A program made the position numbers and the translations under genes. A DNA stretch of 64,000 nucleotides. It comes from Paraglaciecola mesophila KMM 241. GTDB taxonomy: Bacteria > Pseudomonadota > Gammaproteobacteria > Enterobacterales > Alteromonadaceae. Under the pieces are notes generated by a model. That model ran no database searches, was not told the DNA's origin, and saw only the letters and a program-made list of their open reading frames with translations. Location: NCBI RefSeq assembly GCF_000315015.1, contig NZ_BAEP01000047.1:62001-126000 (forward strand), given 5' to 3'. Each line of letters begins with the position of its first letter. Position 1 is the first letter of the stretch. Positions 29,193 through 38,472 of the stretch are shown here, piece by piece.

Positions 29193-29324
29193 TTGAGTAC
29201 TGTGATTAATCCCATCTAGTTTCTTCGTGACGCTTTCCTCTAAGGCACTGCTACAATCCTTAACAGTAATCTACTGAAACTATTTAAACGTAGACTTGAT
29301 AATTAAAGCAATGGAGATAAGCGT

Positions 29325-30821
29325 ATGTCAGATAAACCAAGATTAACCACCAGTGCTGGTGCACCAGTTCCCTCAAATAGCACTTCAAGATCTGCAGGCG
29401 AGCGTGGGCCGCTGCTACTCACTGATTATCAATTGATCGAAAAACTAGCTCATCAGAACCGCGAACGTATCCCTGAACGCGCAGTTCACGCCAAAGGCTG
29501 GGGCTTAAAAGGCAAATTTACCGTCACCCATGATATTAGCCAATATTCTTGCGCGAAACTATTTTCCAGCGTCGGCAAGACCACAGAAGTGCTAAGTCGT
29601 TGGTCTACAGTGGCAGGAGAGTCCGGTGCTGCAGATACAGAACGCGATGTGCGTGGCTTTAGTCTCAAGTTTTATACCGAAGAAGGCAACTGGGATATGG
29701 TGGGAAACAATACCCCTGTGTTCTTTATACGAGATGGTTTCAAGTTTCCTGATTTCATTCGCACGCAAAAACGTCATCCCAAGACAAATTTACGCTCACC
29801 TGAAGCCATGTTCGATTTTTGGGCAGCTCAGCCAGAATGTGTACACCAAGTGACTATTCTTATGTCAGATCGCGGGATCCCAGTCAACCCGATGCACATG
29901 AACGGTTATGGTAGCCACACTTTTAGCATGTGGAATAAAGACGGTGAACGTCATTGGGTTAAGTTTCACTTTAAAACGCAGCAAGGCCATAAGCATTACA
30001 CCAATGCTGAAGCTGAAGCGTTAACGGGCAAAACCCGAGAGGCTTATCAAGAAGACTTGTATAACGCGATAGAGGAAGGAAATTTCCCGAAATGGACCAT
30101 GTACATTCAGGTTATGCCCGAGTTAGAGGCAGAGAATCAACCATTCAATCCTTTTGATATCACCAAAATTTGGCCTCACGCTGACTTTCCGCTCATTGAA
30201 GTGGGTGAGCTGGAAATGAATGAAAACCCTGAGAACTATTTTCAGATGGTTGAAAATGCGGCTTACAGTCCATCAAATGTAGTACCAGGAATTGGTTACA
30301 GCCCAGACAAGATGCTACAAGCGCGCGTTTTCTCATACGCAGATGCTCATCGTTATCGCTTAGGTACGCACTATGAAGCGCTACCCGCCAATGCAGCTAA
30401 GGCATCTAACGTACAGCATTATCATAAAGACGGTTCGATGCGTTTCTTCACCAATGATTTTGGTAACCCTGACGCTTACTATGAGCCAAATCAACATAAT
30501 GGGCCGGTCGCAGATGCTAGCGTTGAAGAGCCGCCGTTGCGTATTGACGGAGACGCCGCTCGTTACGAGCAACAAGAGAGTGATGCTGATTATGTTCAGC
30601 CTAGGGCTTTGTATGAAATGTTTGATGATGAGCAAAAGCAGCGCTTATACGACAACTACGCGGCAGCGATGGGGCCTTGCTCCACCTCGGTGAAAGAGCG
30701 TTGGTATGCAGTGTTAGAAAAAGTGCATCCAGAATATGCAAAAGGTGTGCGTCTAGCGAATGAAAATCTAGACAGTGACACGAATGCAGTGCCGGTTACC
30801 GATGATACACCTGTTAGATAA
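29325..30821 (+). CDS. katA: Monofunctional haem catalase
   Basis: A 498-aa small-subunit catalase that disproportionates hydrogen peroxide in the cytoplasm. The active site is intact: His55 in [12 protein letters not shown], Asn128 in [11 protein letters not shown], and the haem-ligand tyrosine in [14 protein letters not shown]. Small departures from common sequence are HAKGWGLKG after the catalytic histidine and [12 protein letters not shown] where AGERG is usual. Length fits clade 3 catalases. It has a GGAGA ribosome site and its own terminator, and no peroxide-sensing regulator is adjacent. The gene symbol denotes family level rather than proven orthology. Confidence 0.95.
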   Translation: MSDKPRLTTSAGAPVPSNSTSRSAGERGPLLLTDYQLIEKLAHQNRERIPERAVHAKGWGLKGKFTVTHDISQYSCAKLFSSVGKTTEVLSRWSTVAGESGAADTERDVRGFSLKFYTEEGNWDMVGNNTPVFFIRDGFKFPDFIRTQKRHPKTNLRSPEAMFDFWAAQPECVHQVTILMSDRGIPVNPMHMNGYGSHTFSMWNKDGERHWVKFHFKTQQGHKHYTNAEAEALTGKTREAYQEDLYNAIEEGNFPKWTMYIQVMPELEAENQPFNPFDITKIWPHADFPLIEVGELEMNENPENYFQMVENAAYSPSNVVPGIGYSPDKMLQARVFSYADAHRYRLGTHYEALPANAAKASNVQHYHKDGSMRFFTNDFGNPDAYYEPNQHNGPVADASVEEPPLRIDGDAARYEQQESDADYVQPRALYEMFDDEQKQRLYDNYAAAMGPCSTSVKERWYAVLEKVHPEYAKGVRLANENLDSDTNAVPVTDDTPVR

Positions 30822-30840
30822 TGTAAGTTGTTATTTTCTC

Positions 30841-30866
30841 AAAGGCCGCATTTTAGCGGCCTTTTT
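30841..30866 (+). terminator. Terminator after the catalase gene
   Basis: A 9-bp perfect stem AAAGGCCGC/GCGGCCTTT with a 6-nt AT-rich loop and T-run lies 20 nt after the stop. It is between convergent genes and could work in both directions. Confidence 0.9.
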
Positions 30867-30871
30867 GGTTT

Positions 30872-31450
30872 TTATACCTCGGTTTCGATGCGTTGCAGTT
30901 TATAGGGTGATGTGGCTATATGACTTGCCAGCAATGATACTAAGCAATAACCGACAAAATAGAAAAAGCCATCACCCGCGGCAGATAGGGTTTGGGTACT
31001 GATATCAATACCTATGGTGAAGCCAAATAAATTGAGAGTTTCTTGAGACAAGGTATCTGCATGATTGGTAGATAAAATAGCTAAAAAGACCGCAACCACG
31101 AACACGTCAGCCATTGACCACTTACCGATAGTCGCCACAAATTGCGCTACTTGGCGAGCCAGATTCTGGTTACGAATAAAATACACGAAGCTCATCAAAG
31201 TGGTTTTTAGAATTGGAATGCACACTGAAAATAAAAAAATCAGAGCGGCAACTAAGAAACGCTCACTGTCCCAAAGTTCATGCACCATGCTGAGGATAGA
31301 TAATTCTTTGTCGATAAGGTTGGATGTCATGCCTGCAGTATTTAACAGTGCAGTCATCTCCATACTTAATGCGAACATGGGTAAAGTAATACCAGGAATA
31401 AAAAGTGCGATAGCTATGATGTTTAGGGCGAATGATAGGTGCTTTTTCAA
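30872..31450 (-). CDS. Paraquat-inducible protein A (PqiA)-like membrane protein
   Basis: A 192-aa polytopic protein with about four membrane helices. The segment IGKWSMADVFVVAVFLAIL matches the conserved helix of the PqiA/YebS family, which works with MCE proteins in transport of lipids between membranes. The usual N-terminal cysteine motifs of full-length PqiA are absent, so it represents a single short repeat unit. It is the third gene of a minus-strand cluster after the beta-barrel and PstS-like genes, 21 nt downstream of the latter. Its role in that cluster is unknown. Confidence 0.75.
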   Translation of the reverse strand: MKKHLSFALNIIAIALFIPGITLPMFALSMEMTALLNTAGMTSNLIDKELSILSMVHELWDSERFLVAALIFLFSVCIPILKTTLMSFVYFIRNQNLARQVAQFVATIGKWSMADVFVVAVFLAILSTNHADTLSQETLNLFGFTIGIDISTQTLSAAGDGFFYFVGYCLVSLLASHIATSPYKLQRIETEV

Positions 31451-31471
31451 AAAATCGTCTCGTATGTAGCG

Positions 31472-31900
31472 CTATTCTTCGAAACGATAAACGACTTTTA
31501 ACGAATCATCCACCTCTGATTCTAGAACATAACCAATCGCTTTGTCTGAGCGGCGAAGCTCATCAAGCATTTGATCATTTGAAGGATAATTACTCGGTGG
31601 ACTTGCGCGGCCTGAAAACAGAAGGCGAGCCCAATAAGCATTGATCTTCTCTTCACTTTTATTGACTAATAATTGATAAAACTGCTGCTTCTCATTGCTT
31701 CCAGTGGTGCGATCCAACGGCTTTGCTACTACACCGTTTGGGAAGGTGTTATATCGCCCCATGTAGATATCAATGACCTGCGTTTTACTTAACGAATCAA
31801 CCGTATTACCTTTCCCGACTACAACCACTAAGGCGAGGCTTGAGTGAGAAACGAAAATCAGTGCGACAATACTGAAAAAGCGAGTGATGAGAGCACGCAT
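31472..31900 (-). CDS. Small exported PstS-like (phosphate-binding fold) protein
   Basis: The 142-aa product has a signal peptide (MRALITRFFSIVALIFVSHSSLALV) followed by VVVGKGNTVDSLSKTQVIDIYMGR and VAKPLDRTTGSNEKQQFYQ, which resemble short relatives of the phosphate ABC transporter binding protein. It is far shorter than true PstS (~320 aa), lacks a second lobe, and no permease is adjacent. The start ATG follows the stop of the upstream barrel gene by one base, so translation is coupled. It is probably a periplasmic accessory to that outer-membrane protein; phosphate binding is not shown. Confidence 0.75.
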   Translation of the reverse strand: MRALITRFFSIVALIFVSHSSLALVVVVGKGNTVDSLSKTQVIDIYMGRYNTFPNGVVAKPLDRTTGSNEKQQFYQLLVNKSEEKINAYWARLLFSGRASPPSNYPSNDQMLDELRRSDKAIGYVLESEVDDSLKVVYRFEE

Positions 31901-31901
31901 G

Positions 31902-33170
31902 CTAAAATACCCAATTCAGGTTAAAGCTTGTCACTGTGACTGTTTCGCGTGCGTTAGGCTCGTTGTAAACGCGCCAAAGAGCATGACCATTTTCAGAGAT
32001 AGCACTGTAATCCAACTGAAATTTAGCAACTAGGGAAGGGGAAAGCATCCATTTTGCCCCAAAACTCAAAGTGTGCTGTTTGATAACGTTTTGTTCAAGA
32101 GCATCTCTGATCAAGGGGCTAAATGATTGAATGGCTGCTACAACCGCCACGGGGGCACCTGCAGAGATCTCACCAACACTATCACTTAAGTTATTTTTTG
32201 TAGGCTTTACCGCTGACAATGTAGCAAAATATGTCAGGTCTTCGAGTTGATACCCAACACTGATATATCCTGAAACCGTGTCCCGTTCTAGATCCCATTC
32301 AGAATTGATGAATCCAACTTCAGACTGAATAAGCCACAAATCATTGTCATATTGGTAACCTAAACCATAAAATTGTTGTTTTTTACCCACAAAGTCAAAG
32401 CGGTCACGCAGCTCAAGGCCCCCAGGCCAAATACTAGGGGGGAAAAGTGCAATCGCATCATCAATACTCTTGAGGCTTGCGCTAAAATCGCTAATTTTAG
32501 TATCAAGAAAAGAAGCGCGAAGTTGCCAATTATCTTGCTGATAAGAAATGGATGTGCTCAACACGTCAGTAAAATCGATATCGTATGCTCGTCCTGTAGT
32601 AGCAATACGTGCATCAGACTCACCAAACCCTGCTTTAAGCTGTAAAAAGCCGTGTCCAACGGAGTGCTTATACATGATGTCAGCACCTTCAAACTGAGAT
32701 ACGGATGTTACCTTGCTATAGAACTCAGCGGGTGGGCGGGCCCAAAGGTAGGCATAACCTACTGATCTGTATTCAGACAGAAAGTAGATGTCGGTGTTCA
32801 TTCGACCAGCGCGAATTTCCCAGCGACTGTCTAATGTATAACGTAAGAAGGCCACATCAATATAATTGAGTAGAGAAGAATCTTGTTTGTCTCTATAGAC
32901 CGCTTGCACAACAGCATCCCACTGGGGCGCAAAGTGAATATTTGCTTGACCACCTATTAACGAGTCTGGTGCGAATGAAAAACCGCTACGCGCCGGCGTT
33001 TTAAGATTGGTGTGAAACCCTAAATCATCACTGTCATTATAAATAGCACCTAATGTAGCGAAGCCATTGAGTTTAATCATGTCAGTGTCAGCGAGTGCCA
33101 CATCCATACTGACTATGCTTAGTAGTAAGTAGATAAATGCGCTTCGAGCTAATAAGATGCAGTTAGACAT
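31902..33170 (-). CDS. Predicted outer-membrane beta-barrel (porin-like) protein
   Basis: A 422-aa exported protein (signal peptide ending VALADTD). The sequence is rich in alternating aromatic and polar residues in strand-like segments, for example WEIRAGRMNTDIYF and FYGLGYQYDNDLWLIQSEVGF, and it ends in phenylalanine (NLNWVF), the usual outer-membrane assembly signal. No named family is recognised beyond porin-like barrels. It is the first gene of a coupled cluster with the PstS-like and PqiA-like genes, suggesting an envelope uptake or lipid-related function. Nothing shows the substrate. Confidence 0.78.
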   Translation of the reverse strand: MSNCILLARSAFIYLLLSIVSMDVALADTDMIKLNGFATLGAIYNDSDDLGFHTNLKTPARSGFSFAPDSLIGGQANIHFAPQWDAVVQAVYRDKQDSSLLNYIDVAFLRYTLDSRWEIRAGRMNTDIYFLSEYRSVGYAYLWARPPAEFYSKVTSVSQFEGADIMYKHSVGHGFLQLKAGFGESDARIATTGRAYDIDFTDVLSTSISYQQDNWQLRASFLDTKISDFSASLKSIDDAIALFPPSIWPGGLELRDRFDFVGKKQQFYGLGYQYDNDLWLIQSEVGFINSEWDLERDTVSGYISVGYQLEDLTYFATLSAVKPTKNNLSDSVGEISAGAPVAVVAAIQSFSPLIRDALEQNVIKQHTLSFGAKWMLSPSLVAKFQLDYSAISENGHALWRVYNEPNARETVTVTSFNLNWVF

Positions 33171-33454
33171 GATTAATAATTCTCTCTTAATTCAGGCTTG
33201 CCGTAGTGAGCTTAGTGCCAAAGGTTCGAATAACATGATTACACAATAGTCAGGCGAATCATCTAGTTAATTTGTCTGAAAGATAGCAAGATGGCTAGTC
33301 GATATGCCTAGATGCTGCACGTTAGACCATTAGTATAGCGGGCAATAACGTGTCATAGGTATTAAAAAGAATACTAAATAATGCGCATGAATACCCATCG
33401 CGGCTATTTGCGAGCTACAGTTAAAGCCTGAGTGTTTTTGATAGAGTTAGTCCA

Positions 33455-34024
33455 TTGCGAATTATCATTTGTCTTCTTGCCATCGCTTATGCCTCACAGG
33501 GGGCTGCCACAGAATTGAATTGGCAGCAAACATTGCAATGGTTGAAACAAACGTTACCGCAAAGTGCAGAATTAGACTTCGATAAAAAAAGCATCAAATT
33601 CGATGGGTGCCATCAACGCGATTATCAACTCACATTTCACCAAGAATTTGGCGATGATATTTCTATTGATACTCAAATTGGATATGTGAAAGGTAAACTA
33701 AGTTGGGGCGCTCACAATCAAAAAACCACCACCCGTCAATGGGCCATTTTGCCACGTTATCGTTTGAATCATCGTGTGAGTTTAGGCTTAGGCTACATTC
33801 GCCAGATGGACACCAACCTTGAAACCTCTCAAGGTGCTGATATTCAACTTCCGGCAAGCAACCAATGGTTATTGAGCTCACGCTTTATGTTGGACTCTGA
33901 GAAACAGTACCTAGAAGTTGCTGTATCCCGAGCCCTTTGGCAAGCAAACGATGCTAGTCAGGCGTGGGCAGGTCAAGAACGAACAGACAAACAGATTAAT
34001 TTGGTATATGTCGCGAACTTCTAA
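33455..34024 (+). CDS. Small exported, possibly outer-membrane barrel protein of unknown function
   Basis: A 189-aa protein with a signal peptide (MRIIICLLAIAYASQGAAT) and a TTG start at 33455; no ATG or GTG precedes the signal in frame, and the ribosome site is weak. The mature part has strand-like alternation (HRVSLGLGYIRQMDTN, KQYLEVAVSRALW) and ends in phenylalanine (YVANF), consistent with a small outer-membrane barrel. I do not recognise a family. It is divergent from the barrel gene at 31902-33170 and convergent with purU. Confidence 0.68.
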   Translation: MRIIICLLAIAYASQGAATELNWQQTLQWLKQTLPQSAELDFDKKSIKFDGCHQRDYQLTFHQEFGDDISIDTQIGYVKGKLSWGAHNQKTTTRQWAILPRYRLNHRVSLGLGYIRQMDTNLETSQGADIQLPASNQWLLSSRFMLDSEKQYLEVAVSRALWQANDASQAWAGQERTDKQINLVYVANF

Positions 34025-34054
34025 CCTTTCTCTAGCTGACTCTAACCGAGACTA

Positions 34055-34909
34055 TTAAGCAAATACCACGGTTTTCGAATGATGAATAATCACTCTGTCT
34101 TCTAAATGATAGCGAACGCCATTCGCTAACGCTGTTTTTTCACAATTTTTGCCTTTACGCACCATATCTTGTGCTGAATCACTATGACTAATACGCATCA
34201 CTTCCTGCTCGATGATAGGGCCTTCGTCTAAGTCACTGGTTACATAATGACAGGTAGCACCAATAAGCTTTACACCTCTGTCATAGGCCTGTTGATAAGG
34301 TTTCGCACCGGCAAATGATGGTAAGAAACTGTGATGAATATTAATCGCTCGCCCAGCTAACTCTTTGCACAAGGTGTCAGGTAGAATTTGCATAAAGCGA
34401 GCAAGGACCGTCAAATCAATATCGTATTGTTTAATCAATTGACTGATTTGAGCGAATGCTGCCTCTTTACCAAGTGTTTTAAAATCTATCCAATGAAAGG
34501 GAATGCTATGCCAGTCAGCAAATTGTTTCATCTGCGGGTGGTTGGCAATAATGCAAGGGATTTCACAGTTAAGTTCTTTACTGTGCCAGCGGTGTAATAA
34601 ATCCATCAAGCAGTGGGATTCATGACTGGCCAGTAGTGCCATTCTTGGTTTCTTACTCGAATCTACTAATTTCCAGTTCATCGAGTATTTTTCTGCTATT
34701 GGAGCGAAACCTAAGCGGATCTGTTCAATATCCATGGTTAATGAGTCAGTAGAAATCTCATGACGCATAAAAAAGCGCCCTGTTTGCAAATCAGTATGGT
34801 GGCTTGCTTCGACGATTGTCGCATTATGTTGGGCTAAAAATTGGCTCACGCTAGCTACAAGGCCAACCTGATCTGGGCAATCGATGACCAGTCTTAATGT
34901 TTGTTCCAT
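34055..34909 (-). CDS. purU: Formyltetrahydrofolate deformylase
   Basis: PurU hydrolyses 10-formyl-tetrahydrofolate to formate and tetrahydrofolate, balancing one-carbon pools and supplying formate to PurT. The 284-aa protein has an N-terminal ACT domain (about 6-80, LVIDCPDQVGLVASVSQFL) for allosteric control and a formyltransferase-fold catalytic domain with ARFMQILP, INIHHSFLPSFAGAKPYQQA and VTSDLDEGPIIEQ, which contains the catalytic Asn/His/Asp set typical of the fold. Length equals that of E. coli PurU (280). Monocistronic. Confidence 0.95.
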   Translation of the reverse strand: MEQTLRLVIDCPDQVGLVASVSQFLAQHNATIVEASHHTDLQTGRFFMRHEISTDSLTMDIEQIRLGFAPIAEKYSMNWKLVDSSKKPRMALLASHESHCLMDLLHRWHSKELNCEIPCIIANHPQMKQFADWHSIPFHWIDFKTLGKEAAFAQISQLIKQYDIDLTVLARFMQILPDTLCKELAGRAINIHHSFLPSFAGAKPYQQAYDRGVKLIGATCHYVTSDLDEGPIIEQEVMRISHSDSAQDMVRKGKNCEKTALANGVRYHLEDRVIIHHSKTVVFA

Positions 34910-35012
34910 GGGGAAATCATCACTTCAAAAATTTGCACCTGTTTTACCTTGCTAGCGGAACAAGGTAAATAGCGAATCGTTATGGATTAGCTCAAATTGT
35001 ATTATTTTGTGC

Positions 35013-35543
35013 TCAAAAGGAGAATCGCGGTGAAAACGGCCAGCTTAGTACTGGTCGATACACGACCCCATGTGCACTTGAAGCCGATTCGTATAAGGTC
35101 AGTTCGGTTGCTTGAAATGCAAAATTGGGCTCTATTAACGCAGCCGGTGGATTTTCATTGCATTTTCTGGCCAGCGTTAAATGAGATATATAATCGCGCT
35201 TTTGCAGGGTAATGCCACACGCTGGCGACGCTTTTTGTAGTAATGCCACCAAATCGAGTTGTTCTTTTGAAACTTGGGTGTTTCCCAGCCACAACGCTTT
35301 GGGTTTCGACCAATAGCCAACATAATCCAAAGTGAGTGAAAAGCACCGGGTGTTTAAGTGCGTATCAATGTACTGACTGAGTGAGTCGAGTTGCGATTCG
35401 CTTACGTCACCCAGAAAGGCCAAGGTAATATGAAAATTACTGGCTTTGACTGGACTATAAAATCGCGGAAAAGCCTTATCACGCCAAGCTTCTATTGCTA
35501 ACTTAGTGGTACCAGGCGGGGTAAGAGCGAAAAAGGCACGCAT
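35013..35543 (-). CDS. thpR: RNA 2',3'-cyclic phosphodiesterase (2H family)
   Basis: A 176-aa 2H phosphoesterase with both signature tetrads, HITL (His38-Thr40) and HLTL (His121-Thr123). The family opens 2',3'-cyclic phosphate RNA ends, and some members ligate 2'-5' tRNA halves in vitro. I use the ATG at 35543, preceded by CAGGAG and giving MRAFFALTPP; the open frame upstream to 35693 adds 50 residues with no family match. It is divergent from hrpB, about 100 nt away. Confidence 0.9.
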   Translation of the reverse strand: MRAFFALTPPGTTKLAIEAWRDKAFPRFYSPVKASNFHITLAFLGDVSESQLDSLSQYIDTHLNTRCFSLTLDYVGYWSKPKALWLGNTQVSKEQLDLVALLQKASPACGITLQKRDYISHLTLARKCNENPPAALIEPNFAFQATELTLYESASSAHGVVYRPVLSWPFSPRFSF

Positions 35544-35644
35544 AGGATGCTCCTGAAAACTTCTGCAATGAAAACCACCAAAGGATACACTAAGCAAAGG
35601 CGCTAGTGCTCGGCCTATCCCGTTAATTTGCATGAGATACCGCT

Positions 35645-38125
35645 TTGTTTCCAGTAAACACCCAATTACCCGTCGAAGATATTCTGCCCGCACTGCACAA
35701 TAGCCTGAGCAGCAAGGATGTCATACTGGTTGCACCGCCAGGGGCGGGCAAGTCAACCCGTGTGCCATTAGCTTTATTGCAGAGCAACATTTTTGCCACA
35801 CGAAAAATCATCATGTTGCAACCAAGGCGTATTGCCGCACGAAATATAGCCCACTATCTAGCTAAGCAACTGGGGGAAGAAGTAGGACAAACAGTAGGAT
35901 ATCGTATACGCGGTGATAGCCGAGTTAGCAAAGCGACTCGTCTCGAGATTGTTACTGAGGGGATACTGACCCGCATGTTGCAAAATGACCCAGAATTATC
36001 GAGCGTGAGTTTGGTTATTTTCGACGAGTTTCATGAGCGTAGCATGCACGCTGACTTCTCATTGGCATTGTGCTTAGAAGTGAAAGACGCCTTACGCGAC
36101 GACCTGCGCTTATTGGTGATGTCAGCCACCTTGGACGTTTTAAGCTTAGAAAAACTCTTGCCTAACGCTGATTCGATCGCCTGTGAGGGTAGAAGTTATC
36201 CCATTGAAATCTACTATCGGCCAGATGCCACTGCGGGTTTTATTGCAGATAAAACAGCACGTTTAACGTTATTCGCAGCCGCAAAGCATCAAGGAGACAT
36301 ATTGGTATTTTTACCCGGCCAAGGTGAAATTCGTCGTTGTGAAAAAATACTCGCTCAATCACTTTCCAAAGGCTGCCAAATACATTGTTTGTTCTCTCAA
36401 CAAACCTTAGCGGCTCAAGAAGCGGCTTTGCTACCCGACCCCCAAGGGCGACGTAAAATCATACTCGCTACCAATATTGCTGAAACCAGCCTAACCATTG
36501 AAGGCGTGAGTGTAGTGGTTGACAGCGGTATGCAAAAAGGCGCGATTTACCAGTTAAGTAAAGGGCTTACTCAGTTGCGCAGTCAGATGATTTCAAAAGC
36601 ATCAGCTACCCAGCGAGCGGGCCGTGCAGGGCGTTTAGGGCCGGGAGTGTGTTATAGGTTATGGAGCAAAGAGCAACACCAGCGCTTAGCTGAACACGGC
36701 CAAGCCGAGATCCTCACCACCGACTTATCTCCTTTCTTACTTGAAGCCTGCGTTTGGGGGGCGAAAATTTCTGATTTTGCGCTTATTGATATGCCAAGTG
36801 ATGCACAAATTGCTCAAGCTCGCAGCGTGTTAATGGGTTTGCAAATCATTGATGCTAATTTTCAGGTTACCCCCCATGGCAAAGAGGTTCACACACTTGG
36901 CAGTCAAGCGCATATCGCGACTATGTTACTTAAGAGTAGGGAACTCAGTGCAGGGCATCGAAGTTTAGCTTGTGCTTTGGCGGCACTGTTAGAAGATAAG
37001 GATCCACTTGGGGCCCAAGCAGGGAGCCTTTGTTACGATCGGCTAACTCTATTACAGCAACAGAAAAGTCACCCTTTGTGGCGAGCTATTCGCCAGTGGC
37101 ATAAAAAACTAGCATGTGATGTTACCCACTGGCCTTTAGAAGATTCAGGTGTGCTACTTGGTTTTGCGTTCCCACACTGGATTGGTAAAGCAAGTGATTC
37201 AGATCGCTACGGGCTTGTTAATGGGACGGGTGCTCAACTCAGTGAACATGACTCGCTAACGGGCCAGTCATGGTTAGCAATAGGGCAGATGATGCTCACC
37301 AATAATGCGCAAAGCAACGCTAAAATTATGCTTGCAGAGCCTCTTAGTCGACAGCAAATAGACAAGTATTTCAATCATCTTATCAATTCTGAAACACGCT
37401 GTGAGTGGGATAGCTCTCGCTCGGCCATCGTAACTCAATCCGTGCAGCGGTTAGGGCGAATTGTGCTTAAGAAAATGCCCAGCACTAAGCCAAGCGTTGA
37501 GCAAATAACGGCTCTGTGGCATAAGCAAATTAAAGAGCGGGGCGTGATGAGTCTGCCTTTTAACGACGCAGCCTTACAACTTATCTATCGTTTACGTATG
37601 GCTAAAGAGCACTTAACTGATGGGCAGTGGCCGGATGTTAGTGAGTCTGGGCTATTAATCAATCTTGCTCACTGGCTCATGCCATATTTGCATGACGTGA
37701 TGAGTTGGCAACAATTGTCGAAATTAGACTTTTATTCGTTACTGTTAAATCAACTAGATTACGGCGCACAGCAAGCACTCAATCAGTTATTTCCCACTAA
37801 AATAGCCGTGCCAAGCACGAGTCGTATTAGTGTACATTATGATGATGTAGGTGGAGCGTCTCTATCTGTCAGAATGCAGGAAGTTTACGGTTTAGCTGAC
37901 ACCCCCAGTGTTGCTAGAGGTAAAGTAAAGGTACAAATGATTTTGCTCTCACCGGCGGGACGTCCGCTACAGCAGACCCAAGATTTAGCTGGCTTTTGGA
38001 AAGGCAGTTACAAAGAAGTACAAAAAGAAATGAAAGGTCGTTACCAAAAGCATTTTTGGCCCGATGATCCCGCAACAGCGCCCGCTACCACGAAAACAAA
38101 CAAGCGACGATTGGCATCTGGGTAA
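35645..38125 (+). CDS. hrpB: ATP-dependent helicase HrpB (DEAH-box family)
   Basis: An 826-aa DEAH/RHA-type helicase. Motifs seen: I APPGAGKST, II DEFHERS, III SATLD, V LATNIAETSLTI and VI QRAGRAGR, followed by the helicase-associated region and the HrpB-specific C-terminal domain ending near RPLQQTQDLAGFWKGSYKEV. The cellular role of HrpB remains poorly known. The start is TTG at 35645 (MFPVNTQLPVEDILPAL): a TGA lies four codons upstream in frame (35633-35635) and no other start codon occurs between, so TTG is the only option for the conserved N-terminus. Length matches the family. Confidence 0.95.
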   Translation: MFPVNTQLPVEDILPALHNSLSSKDVILVAPPGAGKSTRVPLALLQSNIFATRKIIMLQPRRIAARNIAHYLAKQLGEEVGQTVGYRIRGDSRVSKATRLEIVTEGILTRMLQNDPELSSVSLVIFDEFHERSMHADFSLALCLEVKDALRDDLRLLVMSATLDVLSLEKLLPNADSIACEGRSYPIEIYYRPDATAGFIADKTARLTLFAAAKHQGDILVFLPGQGEIRRCEKILAQSLSKGCQIHCLFSQQTLAAQEAALLPDPQGRRKIILATNIAETSLTIEGVSVVVDSGMQKGAIYQLSKGLTQLRSQMISKASATQRAGRAGRLGPGVCYRLWSKEQHQRLAEHGQAEILTTDLSPFLLEACVWGAKISDFALIDMPSDAQIAQARSVLMGLQIIDANFQVTPHGKEVHTLGSQAHIATMLLKSRELSAGHRSLACALAALLEDKDPLGAQAGSLCYDRLTLLQQQKSHPLWRAIRQWHKKLACDVTHWPLEDSGVLLGFAFPHWIGKASDSDRYGLVNGTGAQLSEHDSLTGQSWLAIGQMMLTNNAQSNAKIMLAEPLSRQQIDKYFNHLINSETRCEWDSSRSAIVTQSVQRLGRIVLKKMPSTKPSVEQITALWHKQIKERGVMSLPFNDAALQLIYRLRMAKEHLTDGQWPDVSESGLLINLAHWLMPYLHDVMSWQQLSKLDFYSLLLNQLDYGAQQALNQLFPTKIAVPSTSRISVHYDDVGGASLSVRMQEVYGLADTPSVARGKVKVQMILLSPAGRPLQQTQDLAGFWKGSYKEVQKEMKGRYQKHFWPDDPATAPATTKTNKRRLASG

Positions 38126-38472
38126 GCAAAAAACGCTTGAAATAACACATCTAGTTTGTCCAAAGTGGTCAGCAAAGCGCCAAATCTGACCATTAAAAGG
38201 CTAATCGTCAGTTAAAATCACACCAATGTTTTTGCTGTGCTAAAAGACACTTCCCCTACCGTAAATTGCTATTAGTAACTGTTTTAATTGCTATTTATCT
38301 CCAAGTGGATTTCTCAATTCTAGGATACAACTGATGTTTTACATTTTCTTTCAAGAGCTTTTTGCTGGCATCAGAATACTTTCAAGATTGAAATCTTGTT
38401 TATATTGACGGGTTGTCCAGTAGCGTGTAGGGTGAAATCTGCTAATTAACACATGTAGATTCGAGGAAACTT
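38126..38472 (+). promoter_or_regulatory. Intergenic region with a palindrome at the predicted SDR promoter
   Basis: This 347-nt gap has no convincing gene. It holds a 7-bp inverted repeat TGGTCAG/CTGACCA (38166-38192), a 24-codon ORF at 38334-38408 behind AGGA that I do not call, and the palindrome CAAGATT-GA-AATCTTG at 38383-38398 next to a TATATT (38401-38406) that may be the -10 of the SDR gene. The palindrome is a candidate operator for the TetR-type regulator encoded at 39382. Confidence 0.45.

Noticed and set aside
38334-38408. 24-codon ORF upstream of the SDR gene
   Set aside because: It has an AGGA site but too little sequence to support a gene; it may be chance in AT-rich DNA.
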